Source: Pseudomonas fluorescens
GTDB lineage: Bacteria; Pseudomonadota; Gammaproteobacteria; Pseudomonadales; Pseudomonadaceae
Length of the DNA: 64,000 bases
Reading direction: 5' to 3'
Assembly: GCF_000802965.1 (NCBI RefSeq)
Contig: NZ_JSAK01000013.1
Coordinates: forward strand, 161,828 to 225,827
Below, piece after piece: positions 20,296-28,311 of the stretch (positions are counted from its first letter, which is position 1; each line of letters begins with the position of its first letter). The notes under the pieces were generated by a model. The model searched no databases and was not told the DNA's origin. It saw only the letters and a list, made by a program, of their open reading frames with translations. Both the position numbers and the translations under genes were made by a program.

Positions 20296-20697
20296 ATGCA
20301 CAGATCCAACCGCGGTTTTACCCTGATCGAAATCATGATCGTGATAGCGATCATCGGGATCGTCATGACCATTGCCGCCCCGAGTTTCACCGAGTATCTG
20401 AATAAAGGGCGTCGCACCGAAGTGGCTGGCCTGCTCTCCGAACAGGCGCAGATCCTTGAGCGCTTTTATTCGCAGAAAAATGTCTACACCAATGCCACCG
20501 GCCTGAGCGCCGGCAATGACTATTACACCATTACCCCGACCCTGACCGACCAGACCTTTTTGCTGACGGCGGTACGCAAGCCAGGCACAAGCATGGCCAC
20601 TGACAAGTGTGGTGATTTCACTATCACCAATACCGGTGTCCGTAGCATGGTCAACGCGACGGCGGGTTTGACTACCAAAGATTGCTGGGGTCGCTGA
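20296..20697 (+). CDS. pilE: type IV pilus minor pilin PilE
   Basis: A 133-residue prepilin close in design to the major pilin: leader MHRSNRG, helix FTLIEIMIVIAIIGIVMTIAAPSF with Glu at mature position 5, then TEVAGLLSEQAQILERFYSQKNVYTNA, the PilE/ComP-like signature. Two C-terminal cysteines (DKCGDF and KDCWGR) should form the D-loop disulfide. It ends the fimU operon, 14 bases after pilY1. No pilY2 gene fits between pilY1 and pilE, in contrast to PAO1. Confidence 0.9.
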   Translation: MHRSNRGFTLIEIMIVIAIIGIVMTIAAPSFTEYLNKGRRTEVAGLLSEQAQILERFYSQKNVYTNATGLSAGNDYYTITPTLTDQTFLLTAVRKPGTSMATDKCGDFTITNTGVRSMVNATAGLTTKDCWGR

Positions 20698-20710
20698 GTT
20701 TTTCATTTTC

Positions 20711-20735
20711 GGGCGCCTTTTGCGCCCTCTGTCTA
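20711..20735 (+). terminator. possible terminator after pilE
   Basis: GGGCGC (20711-20716) pairs with GCGCCC (20722-20727) across CTTTT, followed by the mixed T-rich tract TCTGTCTATTT. Confidence 0.5.
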
Positions 20736-20755
20736 TTTAACGGTTGGATCAGAAC

Positions 20756-21856
20756 ATGACCAGGCAACAGCAAGTGGTGATTGTCGGTGGCGGGGTAATC
20801 GGTCTGCTGACGGCATTCAATCTGGCGTCCGAAGTGCAAAGCGTTGTGTTGCTGGATCGTTCGAACGTCGGTCAGGAATCGTCCTGGGCCGGTGGCGGGA
20901 TCGTTTCGCCGCTCTATCCGTGGCGTTACAACCCGGCAGTCACTGCGTTGGCCCATTGGTCACAGGATTTTTATCCACAGCTGGGCGAGCGCTTGTTTGC
21001 CGCCACTGGCGTTGATCCCGAGGTGCATACCACCGGCCTGTATTGGCTGGATCTGGATGACGAGGCCGAAGCGCTGGCTTGGGCCGTGCGGGAGAATCGC
21101 CCGTTGCGGGCTGTGGATATCTCGGCGGCCCACGATGCGGTGCCGGTATTGGGTGGCGGTTTTTCCCGGGCGATCTACATGGCTGATGTGGCCAACGTGC
21201 GCAATCCGCGTTTGGTGAAGTCGCTCAAGGCTGCGTTGTTGGCGCTGCCGAACGTGACGATTCATGAGCAATGTGAAGTCAGCGGGTTTGTTCGTGAGGG
21301 CGATAAAGTCATCGGTGTGCAGACCTCGACAGGTGCCATCCACGGCGACCAAGTGGTCCTGACCGCTGGCGCCTGGAGCGGCGATTTGCTCAAGAGTCTC
21401 GGTCTCGAGCTGCCAGTCGAGCCGGTGAAAGGGCAGATGATTCTCTACAAGTGCGCGGCAGATTTCCTGCCAAGCATGGTGCTGGCCAAGGGGCGTTATG
21501 CGATTCCTCGGCGCGATGGACATATCCTGATTGGCAGTACGCTGGAGCACGAAGGCTACGACAAGACGCCCACCGAGTCGGCGCTGGAAAGCCTGAAGGC
21601 ATCGGCGGTGGAGTTGATTCCGGCGTTGGCGGATGCCGAGGTGGTGGGGCATTGGGCCGGGTTGCGCCCTGGTTCGCCTGAAGGCATTCCCTACATTGGC
21701 CGGGTGCCGGGGTTTGATGGGCTTTGGCTTAACTGCGGGCATTTCCGCAACGGGTTGGTGCTGGCGCCGGCGTCGTGTCAGTTGTTTGCGAATGTGATGC
21801 TGGGCAGGGCGCCGATCATTGATCCGGCGCCGTATTCGCCGATTGGGCGGATCTGA
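20756..21856 (+). CDS. thiO: glycine oxidase ThiO
   Basis: A 366-residue FAD-dependent amine oxidase of the DAO family that oxidises glycine to iminoglycine for the thiazole part of thiamine. The Rossmann motif VIVGGGVIGLLTAFNLA is at the N terminus; SSWAGGGIVSPLYPWRY and the late WAGLRPGSPEGIPYIG are typical of ThiO. The ATG at 20756 is preferred to a TTG four codons upstream; neither has a strong ribosome site. The last 12 codons lie inside a 93-bp tandem duplication that continues past the stop. thiG and thiS are not in the window. Confidence 0.9.
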   Translation: MTRQQQVVIVGGGVIGLLTAFNLASEVQSVVLLDRSNVGQESSWAGGGIVSPLYPWRYNPAVTALAHWSQDFYPQLGERLFAATGVDPEVHTTGLYWLDLDDEAEALAWAVRENRPLRAVDISAAHDAVPVLGGGFSRAIYMADVANVRNPRLVKSLKAALLALPNVTIHEQCEVSGFVREGDKVIGVQTSTGAIHGDQVVLTAGAWSGDLLKSLGLELPVEPVKGQMILYKCAADFLPSMVLAKGRYAIPRRDGHILIGSTLEHEGYDKTPTESALESLKASAVELIPALADAEVVGHWAGLRPGSPEGIPYIGRVPGFDGLWLNCGHFRNGLVLAPASCQLFANVMLGRAPIIDPAPYSPIGRI

Positions 21857-22003
21857 ATCAAGGGCAAAAGATCGCAGCCTTCGGCAGCTCCTACAGGGGG
21901 AACGCATTTTATTGATCCGGCGCCGTATGCGCCGATTGGGCGGATTTGAAGCAAGGGCAAAAGATCGCAGCCTTCGGCAGCTCCTACAGGGGGAACGCAT
22001 TCC
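21818..22003 (+). repeat. thiO: 93-bp tandem duplication covering the thiO 3' end and a REP arm
   Basis: Unit 1 (21818-21910) holds the last 12 codons and stop of thiO plus a family-C REP arm. Unit 2 (21911-22003) repeats it with few changes and so carries a second untranslated copy of the IDPAPYxPIGRI tail and stop. The units are nearly identical, so the event looks recent. Confidence 0.92.
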
Positions 22004-22005
22004 AA

Positions 22006-22035
22006 TGTAGGAGCTGCCGCAGGCTGTGATCTTTT
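22006..22035 (-). repeat. REP arm, family C, inverted relative to the two copies at 21866 and 21959
   Basis: TGTAGGAGCTGCCGCAGGCT is the inverse of the arms AAAAGATCGCAGCC... at 21866-21895 and 21959-21988. The three arms form a small cluster between the convergent thiO and pilR genes. Confidence 0.85.
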
Positions 22036-22042
22036 AAGGCTA

Positions 22043-23371
22043 TCAATCCAGGCCCAGCTTCTTCAGCCTGTAACGCATCGAGCGAAACGACAAATTCAAC
22101 CGCTGAGCCGCCGCCGTACGGTTCCAGCGGGTTTCCTCCAAGGCCTGAAGGAGAAGCTGGCGTTCGACGTTCTCCAGATAGACCTCCAGGTTGTCGATCT
22201 GCGTCAGATCCGGCACTCCGTCTTCTACCGCACAGTTGCCTTCAGCCAAACGCAGGTCGCTGTCCTCGATCTGTCTGTTTTCGCACAACGTGTGAGCTCG
22301 TTCGAGCATGTTCTCCAGCTCCCGCACGTTGCCCGGGAAGCGATAGCTTTTCAGCGCATCGATGGCTTGTGGCTGGAGTTTTGCCACCGGTTGGCCGGTG
22401 TCCGCCGCAAGCCGCGTGAGTACATGGCTGGCCAGCGTCTCGATGTCGTCGCGGCGTTCGCGCAAGGGCGGAACTCGCAGCTCGATCACGTTCAAGCGGT
22501 AGTACAAATCCTGACGAAAGCGTTCGGCGGCGACTTCGGCATCGAGGTCTTTATGGGTGGCGCAAAGAACGCGCACATCGACCACTTCTTCCTGTTGCCC
22601 GCCGACGCTGCGTACGGCTTTCTCCTGAATGGCCCGCAGTAGTTTGACCTGCATCGGTAGCGGCAGATCAGCCACTTCATCGAGAAACAAGGTACCGCCA
22701 TGAGCAGCCTGGAACAGGCCGGGCTTGTCTTCGATAGCGCCGCTGAAGCTGCCTTTGCGGTGACCGAAAAACTCGCTTTCCATCAGCTCCGACGGAATCG
22801 CGCCACAGTTGACAGGTACAAACGCTTGATTGGCGCGCGGTCCGCGTTCGTGAATCAGCCGTGCGACCAACTCCTTGCCGCTACCAGACTCGCCGCTGAT
22901 GTAAACCGGCGCCTGGCTGCGCGCCAGTTTGTCGATCTGTTTGCGCAGAATGCGCATGGGCAGTGAATCGCCAAGCAAGCGACGATCGATGGCCGCGCCC
23001 GGTGCAGGCAACAGCAGGGCGCTGCCGACCAGTTCCCGCAGGCGGGTGAGGTCCACCGGTTTGCTCAGGAAGTCGAAAGCACCGGCCTTCAGGGCGTTGA
23101 TCGCCGTTTCGACATTGCCATAGGCGGTGATCATGGCCACCGGGGTTTGTGGGTAGCGTTGCTGGATGTGCTGCACCAGTTCAAGGCCGGTGCCGTCGGG
23201 CAGGCGCATGTCGGTCAGGCACAAGTCGAATGCCTCGCGCTTGAGCAGGGCTAGGGCCTCGCCAGCGTTGCGGGCACAGAAGGTGTCGAGTTTCATCCGT
23301 CCCAGGGTGATTTCCAGGAGTTCGCGAATATCCGGTTCGTCGTCGACGATCAGGACTTTTTGCCGTGACAT
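22043..23371 (-). CDS. pilR: sigma-54-dependent response regulator PilR
   Basis: A 442-residue NtrC-type activator that turns on pilA with RNA polymerase sigma-54. The receiver domain (1-120) has VDDE and the phospho-acceptor Asp54 (LTDMRLP). The AAA+ domain has Walker A GESGSGKE and Walker [10 protein letters not shown]. The sigma-54 contact loop reads GSFSGA rather than GAFTGA. A Fis-type helix-turn-helix ends the protein (RTAAAQRLNLSFRSMRYRLKKL). The ATG at 23371 matches the conserved MSRQKVLIVDD. It follows pilS by 2 bases. Confidence 0.94.
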   Translation of the reverse strand: MSRQKVLIVDDEPDIRELLEITLGRMKLDTFCARNAGEALALLKREAFDLCLTDMRLPDGTGLELVQHIQQRYPQTPVAMITAYGNVETAINALKAGAFDFLSKPVDLTRLRELVGSALLLPAPGAAIDRRLLGDSLPMRILRKQIDKLARSQAPVYISGESGSGKELVARLIHERGPRANQAFVPVNCGAIPSELMESEFFGHRKGSFSGAIEDKPGLFQAAHGGTLFLDEVADLPLPMQVKLLRAIQEKAVRSVGGQQEEVVDVRVLCATHKDLDAEVAAERFRQDLYYRLNVIELRVPPLRERRDDIETLASHVLTRLAADTGQPVAKLQPQAIDALKSYRFPGNVRELENMLERAHTLCENRQIEDSDLRLAEGNCAVEDGVPDLTQIDNLEVYLENVERQLLLQALEETRWNRTAAAQRLNLSFRSMRYRLKKLGLD

Positions 23372-23373
23372 GT

Positions 23374-24984
23374 TCAACTTTGTTTCCGTCCGTGAGCAAA
23401 GGTGATCCGAAAGCAGCCGCCGCCTTGGCGTGGTTTGAAGTCTAGGCGGGCCTGGTTGCTTTCGCACAGCTCACGGGACAGATACAGCCCCAGGCCAGTG
23501 CCTTGGTGACTGGTGGTGAAGAAGGGCTCGAATAATTGCGCTTGAAGATCGGGGGCCACGCCGGGGCCGTCGTCGATGACTTCGAGGATTGGCAATTGGC
23601 TGGTTGGATCGATGAATAACTCGAGCCAAACCTGTGCCAAGTCGTGATGCTGCGCACTGTGACGCCATGCATTGCGGATCAGGTTGTCGAGAATCTGGTG
23701 AAGCTGGTTGGGGTCCATCAAGGTCTTGATGTCTCCCGCAGCGATGCGCAGGTGAAGCTGCTGGCGATCGGTCGCTCGCTCACGGGTTTCGGCCACGAAC
23801 TGTTCCAGCCACGGCTTGAGGTCGAGTCGTTGTGGCAAGGTTTGCTGGCGCCGGGACAGTTGCAGGACGTTTTCGATAACCCGATTCATTCGCTGAGAGT
23901 GGTCTTGAATAATCTGCGTCAGACGTCGATCCGCGCCGTTCAGTTCCTCGGATTCGCGCAATAGCTGCGCGGCATGACTGATGGCGCCCAACGGATTGCG
24001 GATTTCATGGGCGATGCCGGCGGTGAGGCGACCGAGGGCGGCAAGCTTCAGCTGCTGGGCCTGTTGAGCGATCTGGGCGAGGTCTTCGAGAAAGATCAGC
24101 GTCTGGTGATTCGGGCTTGTGTCCAGCGCGATGAAGCTCGGTTGCAGCTCCTGGCCGCTGCTGGGGATTTTCAGGCTCTGCGGGCGTAGCGTCGGGTTGT
24201 TGAGCCACAGTTGCAGGCGTTCTACCAAGGCGGGGAAGTGATCGTCTATCAGCCGGCCTTCGAGACGCTCGCAATCGAGCAGGGTCAGGGCACTATGGTT
24301 GGCCAATTGCACGCGTCGTTGCTCATCGAGCACCAAAATACCGGTGCGCATGCGTTGCAAGATCAGCGCGTTGAGTGTTTCCAGGCCGACGACTTCACTG
24401 GCCTTTTGTTCGGCCAGGGTTTCGCTGACTTCCAGTCGTCGGATCAAGGCTTGCACCAGTAAAGCCGCGGCAAAACACAGGGCGCCGAGGGTGCCGACTT
24501 GCAGATAGTCGTTGGGATTGGCGGGATAGCTAAAGCTCAGCAGGAAGCTCAAACCGACGATGCCGAGCGCGCCAACAGCGGCAATCAGCAGGCCGATACG
24601 CCTTCGCAACAAGGTATTGCTGATGGCCACCGAGACGATCAGCAAGTTGCCAATGGCGCTGGCCACGCCGCCGGCGGCGTAGAACAGGCCGCACAACAGC
24701 AGGACATCGATTAGCGCCAGGCTAAATAATTGCGTCGGGCGGCGGGTGTTCTCGAAGAAGACCACCAGCAGGATGTTCAGTACCAGATACAACCAGCTGC
24801 CAATGCGCAGCAGGTCGTCATTGGCGGAGGTCAACAGCCGGTTGTCCATGTTGCTGGAAATCAACAACACCAGGGTAATGCCGACGCTTAAACGGTAGAG
24901 GTGATAAAGGCGCAGCAGTCGCTGGGCCTGTTTGCCGCGTGGACTGGAGGCCTCAGCGATCACTTGGACCGGGGCCTTGCTCAA
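23374..24984 (-). CDS. pilS: sensor histidine kinase PilS
   Basis: A 536-residue membrane kinase that controls PilR. Six hydrophobic segments fill about residues 28-185 (LYHLYRLSVGITLVLL onward), a PAS-like region follows (ALILQRMRTGILVLDEQRRV), then the HisKA motif TAGIAHEIRNPLG and the ATPase motifs NLIRNAW, DDGPGV and GTGLGLYLSRELC. In P. aeruginosa PilS senses pilin in the inner membrane. The start is taken as TTG at 24984; no ATG gives a full first membrane helix. It overlaps the small gene upstream by 32 bases, which suggests translational coupling. Confidence 0.92.
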   Translation of the reverse strand: MSKAPVQVIAEASSPRGKQAQRLLRLYHLYRLSVGITLVLLISSNMDNRLLTSANDDLLRIGSWLYLVLNILLVVFFENTRRPTQLFSLALIDVLLLCGLFYAAGGVASAIGNLLIVSVAISNTLLRRRIGLLIAAVGALGIVGLSFLLSFSYPANPNDYLQVGTLGALCFAAALLVQALIRRLEVSETLAEQKASEVVGLETLNALILQRMRTGILVLDEQRRVQLANHSALTLLDCERLEGRLIDDHFPALVERLQLWLNNPTLRPQSLKIPSSGQELQPSFIALDTSPNHQTLIFLEDLAQIAQQAQQLKLAALGRLTAGIAHEIRNPLGAISHAAQLLRESEELNGADRRLTQIIQDHSQRMNRVIENVLQLSRRQQTLPQRLDLKPWLEQFVAETRERATDRQQLHLRIAAGDIKTLMDPNQLHQILDNLIRNAWRHSAQHHDLAQVWLELFIDPTSQLPILEVIDDGPGVAPDLQAQLFEPFFTTSHQGTGLGLYLSRELCESNQARLDFKPRQGGGCFRITFAHGRKQS

Positions 24985-25186
24985 GGTGAGCCTGGCTGCA
25001 GTACCACTGTTGTTGAAGGCTTAGCGCGCGGTCACGGGGCAGGTGAACGCCGCAATGGGCGCAGCGGACCATGGGCGCCGCTTCCAGCTCGGCGGAGGAC
25101 TTGGGTGCCGAAGCCTGGCCCTTGTACTTGCGCCAGAACCACACGGCGGCGGCAATCACGGCGATCCAGAATAGTAAACGAAGCAT
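24953..25186 (-). CDS. PP0621 family small membrane protein
   Basis: A 77-residue protein with one N-terminal hydrophobic helix (MLRLLFWIAVIAAAVWFW) followed by a basic stretch and a small metal-site-like domain: CAHCGVHLP and, 20 residues on, CSQAH. The two CxxC/CxxxH-like pairs suggest a zinc ribbon facing the cytosol. The family is known from pseudomonads as PP0621 and has no assigned function. It sits directly upstream of pilS and overlaps its start by 32 bases, so a link to PilSR is possible but unproven. Confidence 0.8.
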   Translation of the reverse strand: MLRLLFWIAVIAAAVWFWRKYKGQASAPKSSAELEAAPMVRCAHCGVHLPRDRALSLQQQWYCSQAHLEQGPGPSDR

Positions 25187-25277
25187 GGTGAGCTGCTTTA
25201 TGACGGATGAATCGCCAGTTTAGCCAAGGACATGACAGGCGCACAGCGTATTCGCGCGGCATAAAAACGGCGCAATA

Positions 25278-25307
25278 AAAAAGGGAGACTCAAGAGTCTC
25301 CCTTTCT
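25278..25307 (-). terminator. terminator of bamD
   Basis: AAAGGGAGACTC and GAGTCTCCCTTT form a near-perfect stem with an A tract on one side and Ts on the other. It lies 16 bases after the bamD stop. Confidence 0.8.
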
Positions 25308-25322
25308 GCACCGCCGGTCGTG

Positions 25323-26345
25323 TCAGTCGAACACGCCGAAGGTCATGTAGCTGAACCACGAGCGGTCTTCATTGTTGCCTTCCGCTTCGTGTTCCTCTTC
25401 CTCGATCACATCGCCGTCTGCATCTTTAGGCTTGAGTTCGTTCGGAATCGCGTCTTTGGCATCCTGGAACTGCTTCTGCACGTCCTGGTTGGCGCGGGTT
25501 TCTCCCGGTGGCAGCGGAGGACGGGATTCGATCAGACCCAGGGTCGCCTTGCTCAGCCACGAACGGTTGTCGGCTTCGTCCATCGACGGCACGAACTGGC
25601 CGTCCACCAGGCTTGGGTGGTTCGGGTAGTTGAGCTTCAGGGTTTCGAGGCTGGTGGCCGCCAGTTCGTCCAGGTGCAGACGCTGATAGGCTTCGGTCAT
25701 CACCGCCAGGCCGTCAGCCACCGAAGGGGTCTCCTGGAAGTTTTCCACCACGTAACGGCCACGGTTCGCGGCAGCAACATAGGCCTGACGGGTCAGGTAG
25801 TAGTGGGCAACGTGAATCTCATAGGCAGCCAGCAGGTTGCGCAGGTAGATCATGCGCTGCTTGGCGTCCGGCGAGTAGCGGCTGTTCGGGAAGCGGCTGG
25901 TCAGCTGGGCGAACTCGTTGTAGGAGTCGCGAGCGGCGCCCGGGTCACGCTTGGTCATGTCCAGCGGCAGGAAGCGCGACAGCAGGCCCACGTCCTGGTC
26001 GAAAGAAGTCAGGCCCTTGAGGTAGTAGGCGTAATCGACGTTCGGATGCTGCGGGTGCAGGCGAATGAAGCGCTCGGCAGCGGCTTTCGCAGCCTCAGGC
26101 TCGGCATTCTTGTAGTTGGCGTAGATGAGTTCGAGTTGCGCCTGGTCGGCATAGCGACCGAACGGATAACGCGATTCCAGAGCCTTCAGCTTGGCGGTAG
26201 CGCTGGTGTAGCTGTTGTTGTCCAGATCAGCCTGAGCCTGTTGGTACAACTCGACTTCACTCAGGTTTTCGTCTACGACTTCCTTCGATGAGCAAGCAGC
26301 GGTCAATGCGAGGATGGCGATCAGCAGCAGGTGTTTCACTTGCAT
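25323..26345 (-). CDS. bamD: outer-membrane assembly lipoprotein BamD
   Basis: A 340-residue TPR-type lipoprotein, essential partner of BamA in outer-membrane protein insertion. The signal peptide ends in the lipobox LTAAC with Cys18 as the lipidated residue. The TPR body starts with [34 protein letters not shown], a BamD hallmark. Compared with E. coli BamD it has an acidic C-terminal extension of about 90 residues ([15 protein letters not shown]), which pseudomonads share. The ATG at 26345 sets the signal peptide. It is divergent from rluD. Confidence 0.94.
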   Translation of the reverse strand: MQVKHLLLIAILALTAACSSKEVVDENLSEVELYQQAQADLDNNSYTSATAKLKALESRYPFGRYADQAQLELIYANYKNAEPEAAKAAAERFIRLHPQHPNVDYAYYLKGLTSFDQDVGLLSRFLPLDMTKRDPGAARDSYNEFAQLTSRFPNSRYSPDAKQRMIYLRNLLAAYEIHVAHYYLTRQAYVAAANRGRYVVENFQETPSVADGLAVMTEAYQRLHLDELAATSLETLKLNYPNHPSLVDGQFVPSMDEADNRSWLSKATLGLIESRPPLPPGETRANQDVQKQFQDAKDAIPNELKPKDADGDVIEEEEHEAEGNNEDRSWFSYMTFGVFD

Positions 26346-26496
26346 GGCGGCTTGCGTCCCTATGACGGCCGCTGTCTTGGGCGTGGCCGTCCTGTTATGA
26401 TGAGCGCCCCGTTGAATAGCCTCGGGGCAAAAGACGCCGTATTTAACCACAAGCGCGCAGCCGAAACCAAAAGCTGTGCCGACGCCTAGTCTGAGC

Positions 26497-27459
26497 ATGT
26501 CCGATAAAATTGAACTTCGCGCAGAGGTGCCGTCCGAATTGGGCGGCCAACGCCTCGATCAAGTCGCCGCACAATTATTCGCTGAGCACTCGCGCTCGCG
26601 CCTTTCCGCCTGGATCAAAGACGGCCGCCTGACTGTGGATGGGGCGGTTATCCGCCCGCGAGACATCGTTCACGGTGGCGCCATTCTTGAACTCACTGCC
26701 GAGCAGGAAGCTCAGGGCGAATGGATCGCTCAGGACATCGAGCTGGACATCGTCTATGAAGACGACGACATCCTGGTGATCAACAAGCCTGCGGGCCTGG
26801 TGGTGCATCCGGCTGCCGGCCACGCTGATGGCACTTTGCTCAACGCCTTGCTGCACCACGTGCCGGACATTATTAATGTGCCCCGCGCCGGTATCGTGCA
26901 TCGCCTGGACAAGGACACCACCGGTCTGATGGTGGTGGCCAAGACCATTCAAGCGCAGACGCAGCTGGTTACACAGTTGCAGAGCCGCAGCGTCAGCCGC
27001 ATCTATGAGTGCATCGTGATCGGCGTGGTGACGGCGGGCGGCAAGATCAATGCGCCAATCGGTCGTCATGGCCAGCAACGCCAGCGCATGGCCGTGATGG
27101 AAGGTGGCAAGCAAGCCGTCAGCCATTACCGCGTGCTCGAGCGTTTCCGCTCCCACACCCACGTGCGGGTGAAGCTGGAAACCGGTCGTACCCACCAGAT
27201 TCGCGTGCACATGGCGCACATCAACTACCCGTTGGTCGGAGATCCTGCCTACGGCGGTCGTTTCCGCATTCCGCCAGCGGCTAACCCAACCATGGTCGAG
27301 TCCCTGAAAAACTTCCCGCGTCAGGCGCTGCATGCGCGTTTCCTGGAACTGGATCACCCGACCACCGGTCAGCGCATGAGCTGGGAGTCGCCGTTGCCGG
27401 AAGACTTCGTCTGGTTGCTGACCCTGCTCAAGCAAGACCGCGAGGCGTTCATCGGATGA
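26497..27459 (+). CDS. rluD: 23S rRNA pseudouridine(1911/1915/1917) synthase RluD
   Basis: A 320-residue enzyme that makes three pseudouridines in helix 69 of 23S rRNA, important for ribosome assembly. An N-terminal S4 RNA-binding domain (about 15-80, [25 protein letters not shown]) is followed by the catalytic domain with [15 protein letters not shown]; the Asp in HRLDKD is catalytic. [10 protein letters not shown] closes the active site. The ATG at 26497 is chosen over an upstream GTG. It overlaps pgeF by four bases and is divergent from bamD, the order known as PA4543-PA4545. Confidence 0.95.
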   Translation: MSDKIELRAEVPSELGGQRLDQVAAQLFAEHSRSRLSAWIKDGRLTVDGAVIRPRDIVHGGAILELTAEQEAQGEWIAQDIELDIVYEDDDILVINKPAGLVVHPAAGHADGTLLNALLHHVPDIINVPRAGIVHRLDKDTTGLMVVAKTIQAQTQLVTQLQSRSVSRIYECIVIGVVTAGGKINAPIGRHGQQRQRMAVMEGGKQAVSHYRVLERFRSHTHVRVKLETGRTHQIRVHMAHINYPLVGDPAYGGRFRIPPAANPTMVESLKNFPRQALHARFLELDHPTTGQRMSWESPLPEDFVWLLTLLKQDREAFIG

Positions 27460-28181
27460 ATGACTGGCTGATTCCTGACTGGCCCGCGCCGGCCGGGGTC
27501 AAAGCTTGCGTCACCACCCGTGCGGGCGGCGTCAGTCTGGCGCCGTTCGACAGCCTCAACCTCGGCGATCATGTCGATGACAGCCCCGAAGCTGTCGCCG
27601 AAAATCGCCGTCGTCTTACCGATCAATTTTCCATTCAACCGGCCTGGTTGCAGCAGGTCCACGGCATTGTCGTGGCGCACGCGGACCCGAGCCAGGTAGT
27701 GACTGCCGATGCCAGTTGGACGGCAACCCCCGGCATCGCCTGTGCGGCGATGACCGCCGATTGCCTGCCAGCGCTGTTTTGCGACCGCGCCGGCACTCGC
27801 GTTGCCGCAGCTCATGCGGGATGGCGCGGGTTGGCGTCGGGTGTGCTTGAAGCCACGCTCGACTGCCTTGACGTGCCACCTGCCGAAGTATTGGTCTGGC
27901 TCGGCCCAGCCATTGGCCCGCAAGCGTTTGAAGTCGGCCCGGAAGTGCGCGAGACCTTCGTCCAGCAATTGCCGCAAGCGGCGCAAGCTTTTGTGCCCAG
28001 TCAAAACGCCGGTAAGTTCATGGCTGACATCTATATGCTCGCGCGACTGCGTCTGGCGGCTCGCGGTGTAACTGCTGTTTACGGCGGCGGTTTCTGCACC
28101 GTGACCGATCCACGTTTCTTTTCTTATCGTCGTGCGCCTCGCACCGGTCGATTCGCCTCCCTTATCTGGCTCGAACGCTAG
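27456..28181 (+). CDS. pgeF: peptidoglycan editing factor PgeF (YfiH, laccase-like domain)
   Basis: A 241-residue protein of the DUF152/multicopper polyphenol oxidase family. The metal-site residues are visible in QVHG, TADCLP and HAGWRG. In E. coli the homologue YfiH corrects misplaced L-serine in peptidoglycan precursors; polyphenol oxidase activity has been reported for other members. It starts inside the rluD stop (ATGA) and probably shares its transcript. Family call is firm; the editing role is transferred from E. coli. Confidence 0.9.
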   Translation: MNDWLIPDWPAPAGVKACVTTRAGGVSLAPFDSLNLGDHVDDSPEAVAENRRRLTDQFSIQPAWLQQVHGIVVAHADPSQVVTADASWTATPGIACAAMTADCLPALFCDRAGTRVAAAHAGWRGLASGVLEATLDCLDVPPAEVLVWLGPAIGPQAFEVGPEVRETFVQQLPQAAQAFVPSQNAGKFMADIYMLARLRLAARGVTAVYGGGFCTVTDPRFFSYRRAPRTGRFASLIWLER

Positions 28182-28211
28182 ACTTGTCTGACCTGCATCA
28201 ACGTCTCGACG

Positions 28212-28239
28212 CTTGAAACTCCCAGAATCGACCACATCT
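28212..28239 (+). promoter_or_regulatory. sigma-32 (RpoH) heat-shock promoter of clpB
   Basis: CTTGAAA (28212-28218) and CCACATCT (28232-28239) are separated by 13 bases. The consensus is CTTGAAA-N11-15-CCCCATNT, so the -35 is perfect and the -10 misses one base. It lies 73 bases before the clpB start. Confidence 0.82.
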
Positions 28240-28311
28240 ATTGTGATATCTGGCAGGTTTCTTCATTCAGGATGTTTTATAGGTCCGGCCTGCTCAAAAG
28301 GAAGGTGACCC

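Noticed and set aside
21778..22010. Open frames of about 65-75 codons over the thiO repeat, with repeated peptide units
   Set aside because: The repetition only reflects the 93-bp duplication and REP arms.
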